Source of the DNA: Pseudomonadota bacterium
GTDB lineage: Bacteria; Pseudomonadota; Gammaproteobacteria; GCA-001735895
DNA length: 11,148 bases
Assembly (NCBI GenBank): GCA_022545625.1
Contig: JACZQS010000047.1
Span: 1-11,148, forward strand
Direction of reading: 5' to 3'
A program made the translations under genes and the position numbers. The notes below the pieces were generated by a model. It was not told the origin of the DNA and did not search any database. It saw only the letters and a program-made list of their open reading frames with translations. This document shows positions 1-5,376 of this stretch, one piece after another (position 1 is the first letter of the stretch; each line of letters starts with the position of its first letter).

Positions 1-99
1 TTGCTTGATTCAATACAGGAAGGCAAAGTTACGAATAGCTACGTTTGTGATGATGCATCTGAACACGAGGCGAGTGACGGGGTAAACGGATTGGGATAA
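1..99 (+). CDS. C-terminal end of an unidentified protein (partial, runs off left edge)
   Basis: Frame 1 is open from the first base for 32 codons and stops with TAA at 97-99. The visible tail is acidic, with an ESxxxHEAS-like stretch of charged and small residues ending in GVNGLG, and I recognise no domain. A second frame (from base 2) is also open for 27 codons to a TAA at 83-85, so the choice of frame is uncertain. The fragment sits on the element side of the tRNA-Phe attachment site at 189-211, so if real it would be the last gene of an integrated element. Too little is visible to say what it does. Confidence 0.3.
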   Translation: MLDSIQEGKVTNSYVCDDASEHEASDGVNGLG

Positions 100-298
100 G
101 CCGAACCCTGAATTGTTGGTATAAATGTTGTAATATTTTATTTGTTCGATTCAATATATAGATATAAATCATATATTTAAGTAATAAATTCGATTCCGCC
201 CCTGGGCACCATTTACCAGAATTATGTCTTCCATTAACGGATATTTCTCTCTAATTAAGCCATATTTGAAACCATTTACATGTTTATTACTGTTTAAC
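100..298. other. AT-rich gene-poor junction region around the tRNA-Phe fragment
   Basis: No credible gene is seen here. Bases 110-188 are very AT-rich and hold an inverted repeat, AATATAT at 153-159 against ATATATT at 171-177. TTCGATTC occurs at 145-152 and again as the first bases of the tRNA fragment at 189-196, and GATTCAATA occurs at 7-15 and 148-156. Short repeats next to an attachment core can be recombinase or excisionase sites, but in DNA this AT-rich they may be chance. From 212 to 298 the sequence is AT-rich with no motif I can name. Confidence 0.4.
189..211 (+). other. Truncated tRNA-Phe 3' end, likely attachment (att) site of an integrated element
   Basis: These 23 bases parse exactly as positions 54-76 of a tRNA: T-loop TTCGATT, T-stem 3' strand CCGCC, acceptor 3' strand CCTGGGC, discriminator A, then CCA. 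The implied 5' acceptor strand GCCCAGG and the T-loop match gammaproteobacterial tRNA-Phe as I remember it. The 53 bases upstream, where the rest of the tRNA should be, are AT-rich and contain neither GCCCAGG nor the complement of the T-stem. This is therefore a 3' fragment and not a functional gene. Integrases that recombine into tRNA genes leave just such a direct repeat at the far end of the element, with the intact tRNA at the near end (here, off the window to the left). Confidence 0.75.
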
Positions 299-406
299 TT
301 AAGTCCAATGACATCCATGTAATTTGGGGGGTATGTATAGGGGTACATTTGCCGAAAACGTTATAGTTATTAGTAAAATAATAATCTTCCCAATATCTTC
401 TTTCAT
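299..406 (-). CDS. Small ORF with signal-like hydrophobic N-terminus, possibly a decayed third Sel1 leader
   Basis: The ATG at 404-406 follows directly, in frame, after the TGA of the 231-aa Sel1 gene, and the frame runs 35 codons. The product starts MKEDIGK, then has a hydrophobic run (IIILLITITFSA), and ends in a short tail with one Cys. The context CTGAATGAAAG around its start is the same as at the start of the 231-aa gene (1098-1107) and nearly the same as in the 195-aa paralogue. This suggests the leader of a third family member whose body has been lost. It could equally be noncoding DNA, because the body shows no Sel1 motif. Confidence 0.22.
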   Translation of the reverse strand: MKEDIGKIIILLITITFSANVPLYIPPKLHGCHWT

Positions 407-1102
407 TCAGCAATCCTTGTAGTTGTTTGCTATACATTCACGGGCGAGTTCCCGCGCTTCCTCTATTTGGGCGGGTGTCATATCATTTTCAACAATGTCG
501 CGGTTTACCACCGCAATTCTAATTCCCTGTGAAGCGGATATATTTAACCACATGTGAGCGCGGCTATAGTCCCGGGTTACGCCATATCCCCGCTGGTACA
601 TATAACCGAGATTGTATTGGGCAGTGGCATGTCCCTGTTCGGCAGCGGGCTTGAACAACTCGATCGCAGCCTCGTAGTCCCTGGTGACTCCTTTCCCTTC
701 GTAGTACATCATTCCCAGAACGTATTGGGCTTTGATATGCCCTTGTTTAACAGCTTTCTTGAGATACTTGACCGCAGCCCTGGGGTCCCTGGTGGTACCT
801 TTTCCTTTTTGGTACATCAATGCCAAGATGTACTGGGAGTCGGGATGTTCGTTATCAGCGGCTAACTTGTACCACTCGACCGCTGTCTTATAGTTCTTTT
901 TAACACCTATTCCATTGTTGTACATCCAACCAATATTGAATTGGGCATCGGCCACTCCCTGTTCGGCAAGCGGTTTCCACTCATTGAACGCGGTTGAATA
1001 ATCTCCACTTCTGTAAGCATCCCAACCTTTCTCCAGGTCAGCAAACGCAGGAGTAGCATTAAGCAGAATTATTAGAACGGGAAAGGCGAGGAATCCTTTC
1101 AT
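407..1102 (-). CDS. Secreted Sel1-like repeat protein (four repeats)
   Basis: Residues 1-21 are a signal peptide (MKGF, hydrophobic core, A-F-A cleavage near residue 21), so the protein is exported. Four Sel1-type TPR-like repeats follow, each 36 residues. The recurring A-Q-(F/Y) motif has its Gln at 54, 90, 126 and 162, each followed by a G-x-M-Y...G-x-G-V pattern. A short helical tail ends with Cys223 and Cys231, which could form a disulfide in the periplasm. Sel1 repeats fold into alpha-solenoids that mediate protein-protein contacts; no catalytic residues are expected. The 195-aa gene at 1696-2283 is a close paralogue sharing signal sequence, tail and upstream DNA. No good Shine-Dalgarno precedes the ATG; instead a three-codon mini-ORF (1099-1110) ends over it. 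The specific partner is unknown. Confidence 0.9.
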   Translation of the reverse strand: MKGFLAFPVLIILLNATPAFADLEKGWDAYRSGDYSTAFNEWKPLAEQGVADAQFNIGWMYNNGIGVKKNYKTAVEWYKLAADNEHPDSQYILALMYQKGKGTTRDPRAAVKYLKKAVKQGHIKAQYVLGMMYYEGKGVTRDYEAAIELFKPAAEQGHATAQYNLGYMYQRGYGVTRDYSRAHMWLNISASQGIRIAVVNRDIVENDMTPAQIEEARELARECIANNYKDC

Positions 1103-1110
1103 TCAGCCAT
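1099..1110 (-). promoter_or_regulatory. Three-codon mini-ORF overlapping the Sel1 start (ATGA coupling)
   Basis: On the minus strand ATG-GCT-GAA-TGA overlaps the start of the 231-aa Sel1 gene, with the TGA sharing bases with its ATG. The paralogue has the same arrangement (ATG-TTT-GAA-TGA at 2280-2291). No strong ribosome-binding site precedes either main start, so terminating ribosomes could re-initiate. That function is an inference. Confidence 0.3.
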
Positions 1111-1233
1111 GATGCCAGTGGGTCGGAATAATGTAAAACCCCTGCGAAGCCAATGCTCCCCAGAGGCCCGGGATTTTTCATACCTGGGATGATGAATTGA
1201 AGCTACACTCGGCTTAGCAAGTGCCAGGTAATG

Positions 1234-1247
1234 CCCGATTAATCAGG
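1234..1247. repeat. Imperfect 14-bp palindrome
   Basis: CCCGATTAATCAGG is an inverted repeat with one mismatched pair (C/A), centred on the perfect 8-mer GATTAATC. It lies between the 88-aa gene and the start of the 231-aa Sel1 gene. It could be an operator for the latter, but there is no second copy in the window to support this. Confidence 0.25.
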
Positions 1248-1295
1248 GATGCAATTTAGACCAGGTTGCGGCTAATTAAGAGAACTCAGCACTAT

Positions 1296-1562
1296 TTAAG
1301 ATAATAGCTGAATCAAAGTTTTTTTTTCATCACTGTCTGTTACCGCATCCATTGCCGTTTTAAACGCGATTACGTTTTTATCGTGATAGGCAAGCAATTT
1401 TTCCAACTCCAGATTTTCCGCGATACTGGGTACGCCACCAGATTCGTATATATTTTCGATTGCTTCCAGGCAGTAAAAATGTGCTGCCTTACTGTCACTC
1501 ATATCGAGAAAGGACTGGTAGGCTATTTTCGCTTCTTCACTTAAACCGTCTACGGATTGCAT
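1296..1562 (-). CDS. Small hypothetical protein, 88 aa, helical
   Basis: I do not recognise this protein. It is short, acidic and predicted by eye to be mostly alpha-helical, with segments such as SEEAKIAYQSFLDM and ENLELEKLLAYH. It has one Cys and no signal peptide or membrane segment, so it is probably cytoplasmic. It lies between the two Sel1 paralogues on the same strand, with 133 bases upstream and 193 bases downstream, so it may be transcribed separately. A run of nine A residues in the coding strand (1319-1327 on the plus strand as T) lies ten codons before the stop. Such a run is prone to slippage that would change only the last residues. The ATG at 1560-1562 has no strong ribosome-binding site. 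It is called a gene because the frame is uninterrupted and its composition is protein-like. Confidence 0.6.
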   Translation of the reverse strand: MQSVDGLSEEAKIAYQSFLDMSDSKAAHFYCLEAIENIYESGGVPSIAENLELEKLLAYHDKNVIAFKTAMDAVTDSDEKKTLIQLLS

Positions 1563-1575
1563 GATTTATATCTAA

Positions 1576-1605
1576 ATTCTACTGCTGTGGGCTAATTGTT
1601 GACAA
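1576..1605 (-). promoter_or_regulatory. Candidate sigma-70 promoter of the 88-aa gene
   Basis: On the minus strand TTGTCA (1600-1605) and TAGAAT (1576-1581) are separated by 18 bp, each one base from the sigma-70 consensus. Transcription would start only about 6-8 bases before the ATG at 1562, giving an almost leaderless mRNA. The -35 box lies inside a perfect inverted repeat, TTGACA-AGGG-TGTCAA (1599-1614), which could also be a repressor site. Confidence 0.3.
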
Positions 1606-1695
1606 GGGTGTCAATGGCAACTCAAAACTGACCCACTTAGATGATTCTCGTCCTTTTCAATACCGTCAGTACCAATAATGAGTATTAGCTCTAGA

Positions 1696-2283
1696 TCAAC
1701 AACCCTTGTAGTTCTTCGCCACACATTCACGGGCAAGTTCATTGGCTTTCGCTATGTCCGCGGGAATCATTTTCAATTCAAGCATGTTGCGATCCACCAG
1801 GGATTTTTTAATCCCCTGTGAAGCAGATATACTTAACCACATGTGGGCGCGTCTATAGTCCTGAATTACGCCATAGCCTTGCTGGTACATATCACCCAGA
1901 TTGGACTGGGCGTAGGCATTTCCCTGTTCGGCAGCTAACTGGAACCACTTGAGTGCATTCTTGTAATCCTGAGTGACACCTAGCCCCTCCCGATACATCA
2001 CACCTAGGTTGGACTGGGCGTCGGCAAGTCCCTGATCAGCGGCTAACTGGAACCATTTGGCCGCAGGAGTGTAGCTCCTTTTGACGCCTTTACCAAAGTA
2101 GTGCATCCAGGCTAAATTGAACTGGGCATCGGCCATACCCTTTTCGGCAAGCGGCTTCCATTCTTTTATCGCGGTCGCATAGTCTCCACTATTGTAGGCC
2201 TCCAAACCGGTAGCAAAGTGAGCATTCACAGCGGTACCAAACAGGAGTAATAGTAGAATGGGAAAGGCGAGGAATCCTTTCAT
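1696..2283 (-). CDS. Secreted Sel1-like repeat protein (three repeats), paralogue of the 231-aa protein
   Basis: Residues 1-21 form a signal peptide (MKGFLAFP then a Leu-rich core, cleavage after about A21). Three 36-residue Sel1 repeats follow, with their marker Gln at 54, 90 and 126. Next comes the same terminal segment as in the 231-aa paralogue (RAHMWLxISASQGI) and a tail ending in two Cys nine residues apart (ECVAKNYKGC). The length difference between the two proteins is exactly 36 residues, one repeat, pointing to duplication followed by gain or loss of a unit. It is expected to be a periplasmic solenoid scaffold; the partner is unknown. The start ATG has no Shine-Dalgarno but is overlapped by the mini-ORF ATG-TTT-GAA-TGA. 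It is transcribed divergently from the glutaredoxin-like gene at 2406. Confidence 0.9.
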   Translation of the reverse strand: MKGFLAFPILLLLLFGTAVNAHFATGLEAYNSGDYATAIKEWKPLAEKGMADAQFNLAWMHYFGKGVKRSYTPAAKWFQLAADQGLADAQSNLGVMYREGLGVTQDYKNALKWFQLAAEQGNAYAQSNLGDMYQQGYGVIQDYRRAHMWLSISASQGIKKSLVDRNMLELKMIPADIAKANELARECVAKNYKGC

Positions 2284-2291
2284 TCAAACAT
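2280..2291 (-). promoter_or_regulatory. Three-codon mini-ORF overlapping the 195-aa Sel1 start
   Basis: ATG-TTT-GAA-TGA on the minus strand overlaps the ATG of the 195-aa gene. The same architecture exists in front of the 231-aa paralogue, and the preceding bases GGCATC are shared too. Translational coupling is possible, but retention through duplication alone would give the same picture. Confidence 0.3.
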
Positions 2292-2341
2292 GATGCCATT
2301 CTCAAATCTGAAAGTAAAACCCGCTGTGAAGCAGGTGCGCC

Positions 2342-2373
2342 CGCAGGGTCCTGCGAATAATCTCTGCTATAGT
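2342..2373 (+). promoter_or_regulatory. Candidate extended -10 promoter and palindrome upstream of the glutaredoxin gene
   Basis: TGCTATAGT at 2365-2373 resembles an extended -10 element and lies 32 bases before the ATG at 2406. No -35 box is recognisable. Where it should be there is a perfect inverted repeat, CGCAGG-GT-CCTGCG (2342-2355), which may be a repressor or activator site. Both calls rest on short motifs. Confidence 0.3.
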
Positions 2374-2405
2374 TATCTACAACGGATTCAGATCATTCAA
2401 ATCTA

Positions 2406-2882
2406 ATGACATTTAAGAATTTAATAGTTTGCCTGCTTGGATTAGCGTTGCTACTACCGGTGTCATCGAGCAGCGGCGAACTGTATAAATGGGTCGATGA
2501 CAGGGGAAATATTCACTATGGCGACAAGCCACCCCAAAAAGCCGAACTGGAAAAAATCACCGGTATTATCAGTAGTTTCAAATCAGTCAACGTCGAGCCT
2601 TTTAAATATGATCCAGCCCTGACCACTATCGGCAGTCGATCTAAAAGTAAAACCGTGATTATGTACTCAACCAGTTGGTGCGGGTATTGCAAAAAAGCCA
2701 GGAAACATTTCAAACGAAACAATATTCCCTACCGGGAACATGATATCGAGAAATCAAAAAAAGCCGCCCTCGATTACAAGCGGCTAAATGGTCGGGGCGT
2801 ACCGGTAATACTGATCGGAAAACGGAGAATGAACGGCTTTAACGCCACCACGTTTAACAAAATTTATTACCATCATTCCTGA
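2406..2882 (+). CDS. Periplasmic DUF4124-glutaredoxin domain protein
   Basis: Residues 1 to about 23 are a signal peptide (LLGLALLLPVSSS). Residues 25-60 are a DUF4124 domain, recognisable by E-L-Y-K-W-V-D-x-x-G-x-x-H-Y-G-D-x-P-P. Residues 82-158 form a glutaredoxin fold, with the redox motif C92-G-Y-C95 after a VIMYSTSW strand, the cis-proline loop G-V-P133, and a short C-terminal helix. By family knowledge this should be a dithiol-disulfide oxidoreductase or a protein that binds thiol partners outside the cytoplasm. Glutaredoxins are normally cytoplasmic, so the exported form is notable, and DUF4124 often precedes such domains in gammaproteobacterial secreted proteins. No clear ribosome-binding site precedes the ATG. 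The gene ends 63 bases before a strong terminator and appears monocistronic. The substrate is unknown. Confidence 0.88.
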   Translation: MTFKNLIVCLLGLALLLPVSSSSGELYKWVDDRGNIHYGDKPPQKAELEKITGIISSFKSVNVEPFKYDPALTTIGSRSKSKTVIMYSTSWCGYCKKARKHFKRNNIPYREHDIEKSKKAALDYKRLNGRGVPVILIGKRRMNGFNATTFNKIYYHHS

Positions 2883-2945
2883 TCGGTTGTTCCTGGACAC
2901 ACCCTGTTAACTCAGTTAAAGAAACGGGGACAGTTTACTCAAATC

Positions 2946-2991
2946 GGTAAATAGACCATTGAGGAATCTGCCTCGTTATTTACCTTTTTTT
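2946..2991 (+). terminator. Intrinsic terminator after the glutaredoxin gene
   Basis: GGTAAATA (2946-2953) pairs perfectly with TATTTACC (2977-2984). Inside it GAGG (2961-2964) pairs with CCTC (2971-2974). Seven T residues (2985-2991) follow directly. Stem plus T-tract is the classic Rho-independent form, and the orientation matches the upstream plus-strand gene. Confidence 0.75.
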
Positions 2992-3084
2992 ATCGCTTTT
3001 TGATCCACTCATTTTGCTGATACTGGTCAACTTGACAGAACCCTGACGATACCCCAGCATTCGATTATATTTCCAGGACCAGCC

Positions 3085-4587
3085 ATGAGTACACCGATGA
3101 ACATCCTTTTTATCACGGCGGACCAGTGGCGCGGAGACTGCCTGTCTTCTGTGGGGCATCCATGCGTGCAAACCCCAAATCTCGACCGGCTTGCAGCCGA
3201 CGGCGTGGTATTCGAACAGCATTTTGCCCAGGCGACGCCCTGTGGCCCGAGTCGCGCGAGTCTCTATACCGGAAAGTATCTTCATAACCACCGCTCGGTG
3301 ATCAACGGTATGCCACTGGACACCAGTCATACCAACGTCGCCCTGGAGGCCCGCAAAGCTGGCTACGATCCGGTGCTTTTCGGTTATACGGACGTATACA
3401 CTGATCCCCGACAGCGCGCACCAGACGATACCGCGATGCCATCCTATGAGGGCTTGCTGCCCGGAATGAAAACGGTTATCTCCGGCGAAACCGACGAATT
3501 ACCCGACGCCAACGCCTTGCCGTGGATCGCAGACCTGGAAGCCAAAGGGTATTCGCTGCCCGGGGGATTTCTCGGTGTATTCAAGCCCAGGGATGCTAGT
3601 GGTCAGGGCGGCCTTACATCCGCGCCGGCACAGTACAGCGTGGAGGACAGCTTCACCTCATTTCTCACCGACGAGGTCATTAAATACCTCTCGGCGAGCA
3701 AGGACCAGCCATGGTTTGTGCACCTCTCTTATTTTGCCCCGCACCCGCCGTTCGTGGCGCCCGAGCCATATCACTCCATGTACGATCCGATCGACGTGCC
3801 GAGACCGATACGTGCGGCCACCGTGGAGGACGAAGCCGCCCAGCACCCTTATTTAGACTACTACCTGCACCATCAGAGAGGCTGGGGCATCCGCTACAAT
3901 TACCAATCGAAAAATAACCTCAAACTCGATGACAAGGATGTGCTGCAAGCACGGGCTACTTACTATGGGATGATGAGTGAAGTGGATGGCCACATCGGCC
4001 GCCTGATTGCATATCTCGAACAGGCGGGCATCTATGAAAACACGCTGGTGGTATTCACCTCCGATCATGGAGAGCAACTTGGCGACCATTGGCAGTTCTC
4101 GAAGTACGCTTATTTCGATCAATCCTTTCACGTTCCGCTCATCGTCCGCATTCCAGGGGCAGGGATAAAGAGTGCCCGGGGTCGGCGAGTGAATGCATTC
4201 ACCGAGAACGTGGATGTCATGCCTACCATATTGGAATGCCTGGGAATCGCGATTCCGAGTCAATGTGATGGCGAATCGCTGATACCGTTCTGCCAGGGTG
4301 CAACACCCTCTAACTGGCGCGAAGAAGCACACTGGGGATTCGATTTCCGAAACTTTAACGACAGCGACGGCAATATCGCCCTCGGGCTTAAACCGGATCA
4401 GTGTGCGGTTAACGTAATTCGTAGTAGGCGATATAAGTACATACACTTCAAATCGCTACCACCGTTGTTTTTCGACCTCGAACAAGATCCCCACGAGTTT
4501 GAAAATCTGGCACAGCAACCTGAGTATCGAGACCTGGTTCTGGAGTACATGCAGAAGATGCTTAGTTGGCAAATACCCTCGGCTTAA
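3085..4587 (+). CDS. Sulfatase-superfamily hydrolase, likely phosphonate monoester hydrolase / phosphodiesterase
   Basis: This is a full-length alkaline phosphatase/sulfatase-superfamily enzyme (500 aa). Metal ligands D13-Q14 are followed by C53-G-P-S-R57, the C-x-P-S-R signature whose Cys is converted to formylglycine. H220 lies in HPPF, D327-H328 in SDHGEQLGDH, and K340 after it. The stretches TPCGPSRASLYTGKYLHNHR, FAPHPPFVAPEPYHSMY and SLPPLFFDLEQDPHEFENL resemble rhizobial and Burkholderia phosphonate monoester hydrolases more than classical arylsulfatases. Such enzymes cleave phosphodiesters and phosphonate monoesters, and often sulfate esters as well. No signal peptide is visible, so it is probably cytoplasmic, which fits that subfamily. 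AGGA (3075-3078) lies six bases before the ATG. No formylglycine-generating enzyme, transporter or phosphonate gene is adjacent. The true substrate cannot be told from sequence. Confidence 0.9.
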   Translation: MSTPMNILFITADQWRGDCLSSVGHPCVQTPNLDRLAADGVVFEQHFAQATPCGPSRASLYTGKYLHNHRSVINGMPLDTSHTNVALEARKAGYDPVLFGYTDVYTDPRQRAPDDTAMPSYEGLLPGMKTVISGETDELPDANALPWIADLEAKGYSLPGGFLGVFKPRDASGQGGLTSAPAQYSVEDSFTSFLTDEVIKYLSASKDQPWFVHLSYFAPHPPFVAPEPYHSMYDPIDVPRPIRAATVEDEAAQHPYLDYYLHHQRGWGIRYNYQSKNNLKLDDKDVLQARATYYGMMSEVDGHIGRLIAYLEQAGIYENTLVVFTSDHGEQLGDHWQFSKYAYFDQSFHVPLIVRIPGAGIKSARGRRVNAFTENVDVMPTILECLGIAIPSQCDGESLIPFCQGATPSNWREEAHWGFDFRNFNDSDGNIALGLKPDQCAVNVIRSRRYKYIHFKSLPPLFFDLEQDPHEFENLAQQPEYRDLVLEYMQKMLSWQIPSA

Positions 4588-4719
4588 ATCGGCGAATAAC
4601 TCCTTTTCAACTGAGTATTCCCCTGACCAGGCCTGTTGGTTGTTTTCGTCGGGGTTACTTTATCCTGGTTAACAATTGTCTTGCTCGTTGAGCTAATCTG
4701 GTAACCATTCAATATTATT
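4588..4719. terminator. Convergent intergenic region with weak stem-loops
   Basis: Two plus-strand genes' worth of transcription meets here. CCCC-T-GAC (4620-4627) can pair with GTC-GGGG (4648-4654) around one bulge, followed by TTACTTTAT, a weak terminator for the sulfatase gene. TGGTTA (4666-4671) pairs with TAACCA (4702-4707) and encloses a second hairpin, GCTC-GTT-GAGC (4683-4693). Neither has a good T-tract, so termination is only plausible. Confidence 0.3.
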
Positions 4720-5118
4720 CTAATACCTGTTTGCCGTTCGGCGAACCTGTGTCAGCTTTACTTCGAGATAGTTTATCTCTTTGTTCAAAATAATTAACTG
4801 TTGAGAAAAGGGATCATTTTCTTTCAGCTCTCCCGCCAGGTCTTTCGATTTAATTAATGACCTCACAAGCTTGGCTTCGTCAATAGCCAGTCCCAGGCAA
4901 GTTAATAGCCTATCTTTTGACCTTAGTTCAATTTGAGGGGAAGTACTGACCGGGATTTCCCCCGCTAGTTTCAAGCTGGCCGTTCTTTGCCGAAGTATCT
5001 CTGGGGGTATTGTATGATCAATAAAGTCTCCCCGACCCGGTTTTCCTTCAAGGAACATATTTTTATCCTCGCCAATATTGATAATGGAATTGGTTGTGGT
5101 GTCTTCAGAATTCAGCAT
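4720..5118 (-). CDS. Hypothetical protein, 132 aa
   Basis: I do not recognise this family. There is no signal peptide or membrane segment. Residues 40-132 are rich in charged residues and Leu, with likely long helices (DRLLTCLGLAIDEAKLVRSL and QQLIILNKEINYLEVKLTQV), the last possibly coiled-coil. One Cys is present. The ATG at 5116-5118 lacks a ribosome-binding site. The in-frame ATG at 5056-5058 has GAGG (plus strand CCTC, 5067-5070) eight bases upstream and begins MFLEGKPGRGDF, so the true protein may be 112 aa. It is divergent from the csrA remnant at 5215 and convergent with the hydrolase gene. With a broken regulator next door this may be a decaying or recently acquired patch, which is inference. 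Confidence 0.6.
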   Translation of the reverse strand: MLNSEDTTTNSIINIGEDKNMFLEGKPGRGDFIDHTIPPEILRQRTASLKLAGEIPVSTSPQIELRSKDRLLTCLGLAIDEAKLVRSLIKSKDLAGELKENDPFSQQLIILNKEINYLEVKLTQVRRTANRY

Positions 5119-5214
5119 GGATAGAATTTTCAGGTTTAATCAGGGTTCAGAATAGCTGTAACCTGTTTAATTACTGTGTTTCATATCACAAAAAAATTTG
5201 ACTGGAGAACTAGC

Positions 5215-5351
5215 ATGTTGATCAGGTAAGAATTGGTGTTGACGCGCCGAGGCAAATAGCAGTACATCGCGAAGAAATTTACCAGCGAATCCAGGCCAGA
5301 AAATATCAGGCCCGGGAGCAGGAAAGCGAACAAGCAGAAATACCAGTTTAG
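5215..5351 (+). pseudogene. csrA: csrA (carbon storage regulator) pseudogene, internal deletion with frameshift
   Basis: The ATG at 5215 is preceded by a ribosome-binding site (GGAG, 5204-5207) and begins M-L-I, as CsrA does, but after M-L-I-R it stops at TAA (5227-5229). One frame over, from 5223, the sequence reads QVRIGVDAPRQIAVHREEIY then QRIQARK, which is CsrA from about residue 29 onward. A short tail follows to TAG at 5349-5351. Residues 4-28, holding strands beta1-beta3 and the RNA-contacting L4 and R6, are absent. Compared with a standard csrA this is a deletion of about 76 bp, which breaks the frame. The second part has no start codon of its own. CsrA is a small dimeric RNA-binding protein that represses translation by binding GGA motifs. 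This copy cannot make one. A functional csrA presumably exists elsewhere. Confidence 0.85.
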
Positions 5352-5376
5352 CAGCGATTAAAATCGTTGGGACTAA

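Noticed and set aside
135..196. TTCGATTC repeats as a CRISPR-like array
   Set aside because: Only two copies of 8 bases, one of them inside the tRNA fragment; no regular spacing.
136..211. A complete tRNA-Phe gene ending at 211
   Set aside because: Bases 136-188 are AT-rich and have no GCCCAGG acceptor strand, D-arm or anticodon arm, so only the 3' 23 bases are tRNA-like.
3853..4446. 197-codon minus-strand open frame antisense to the hydrolase gene
   Set aside because: No recognisable domain; the plus-strand frame carries the full set of catalytic residues.
5215..5229. A real four-codon gene (M-L-I-R)
   Set aside because: The downstream CsrA-like sequence in the neighbouring frame explains it better as a deletion scar.
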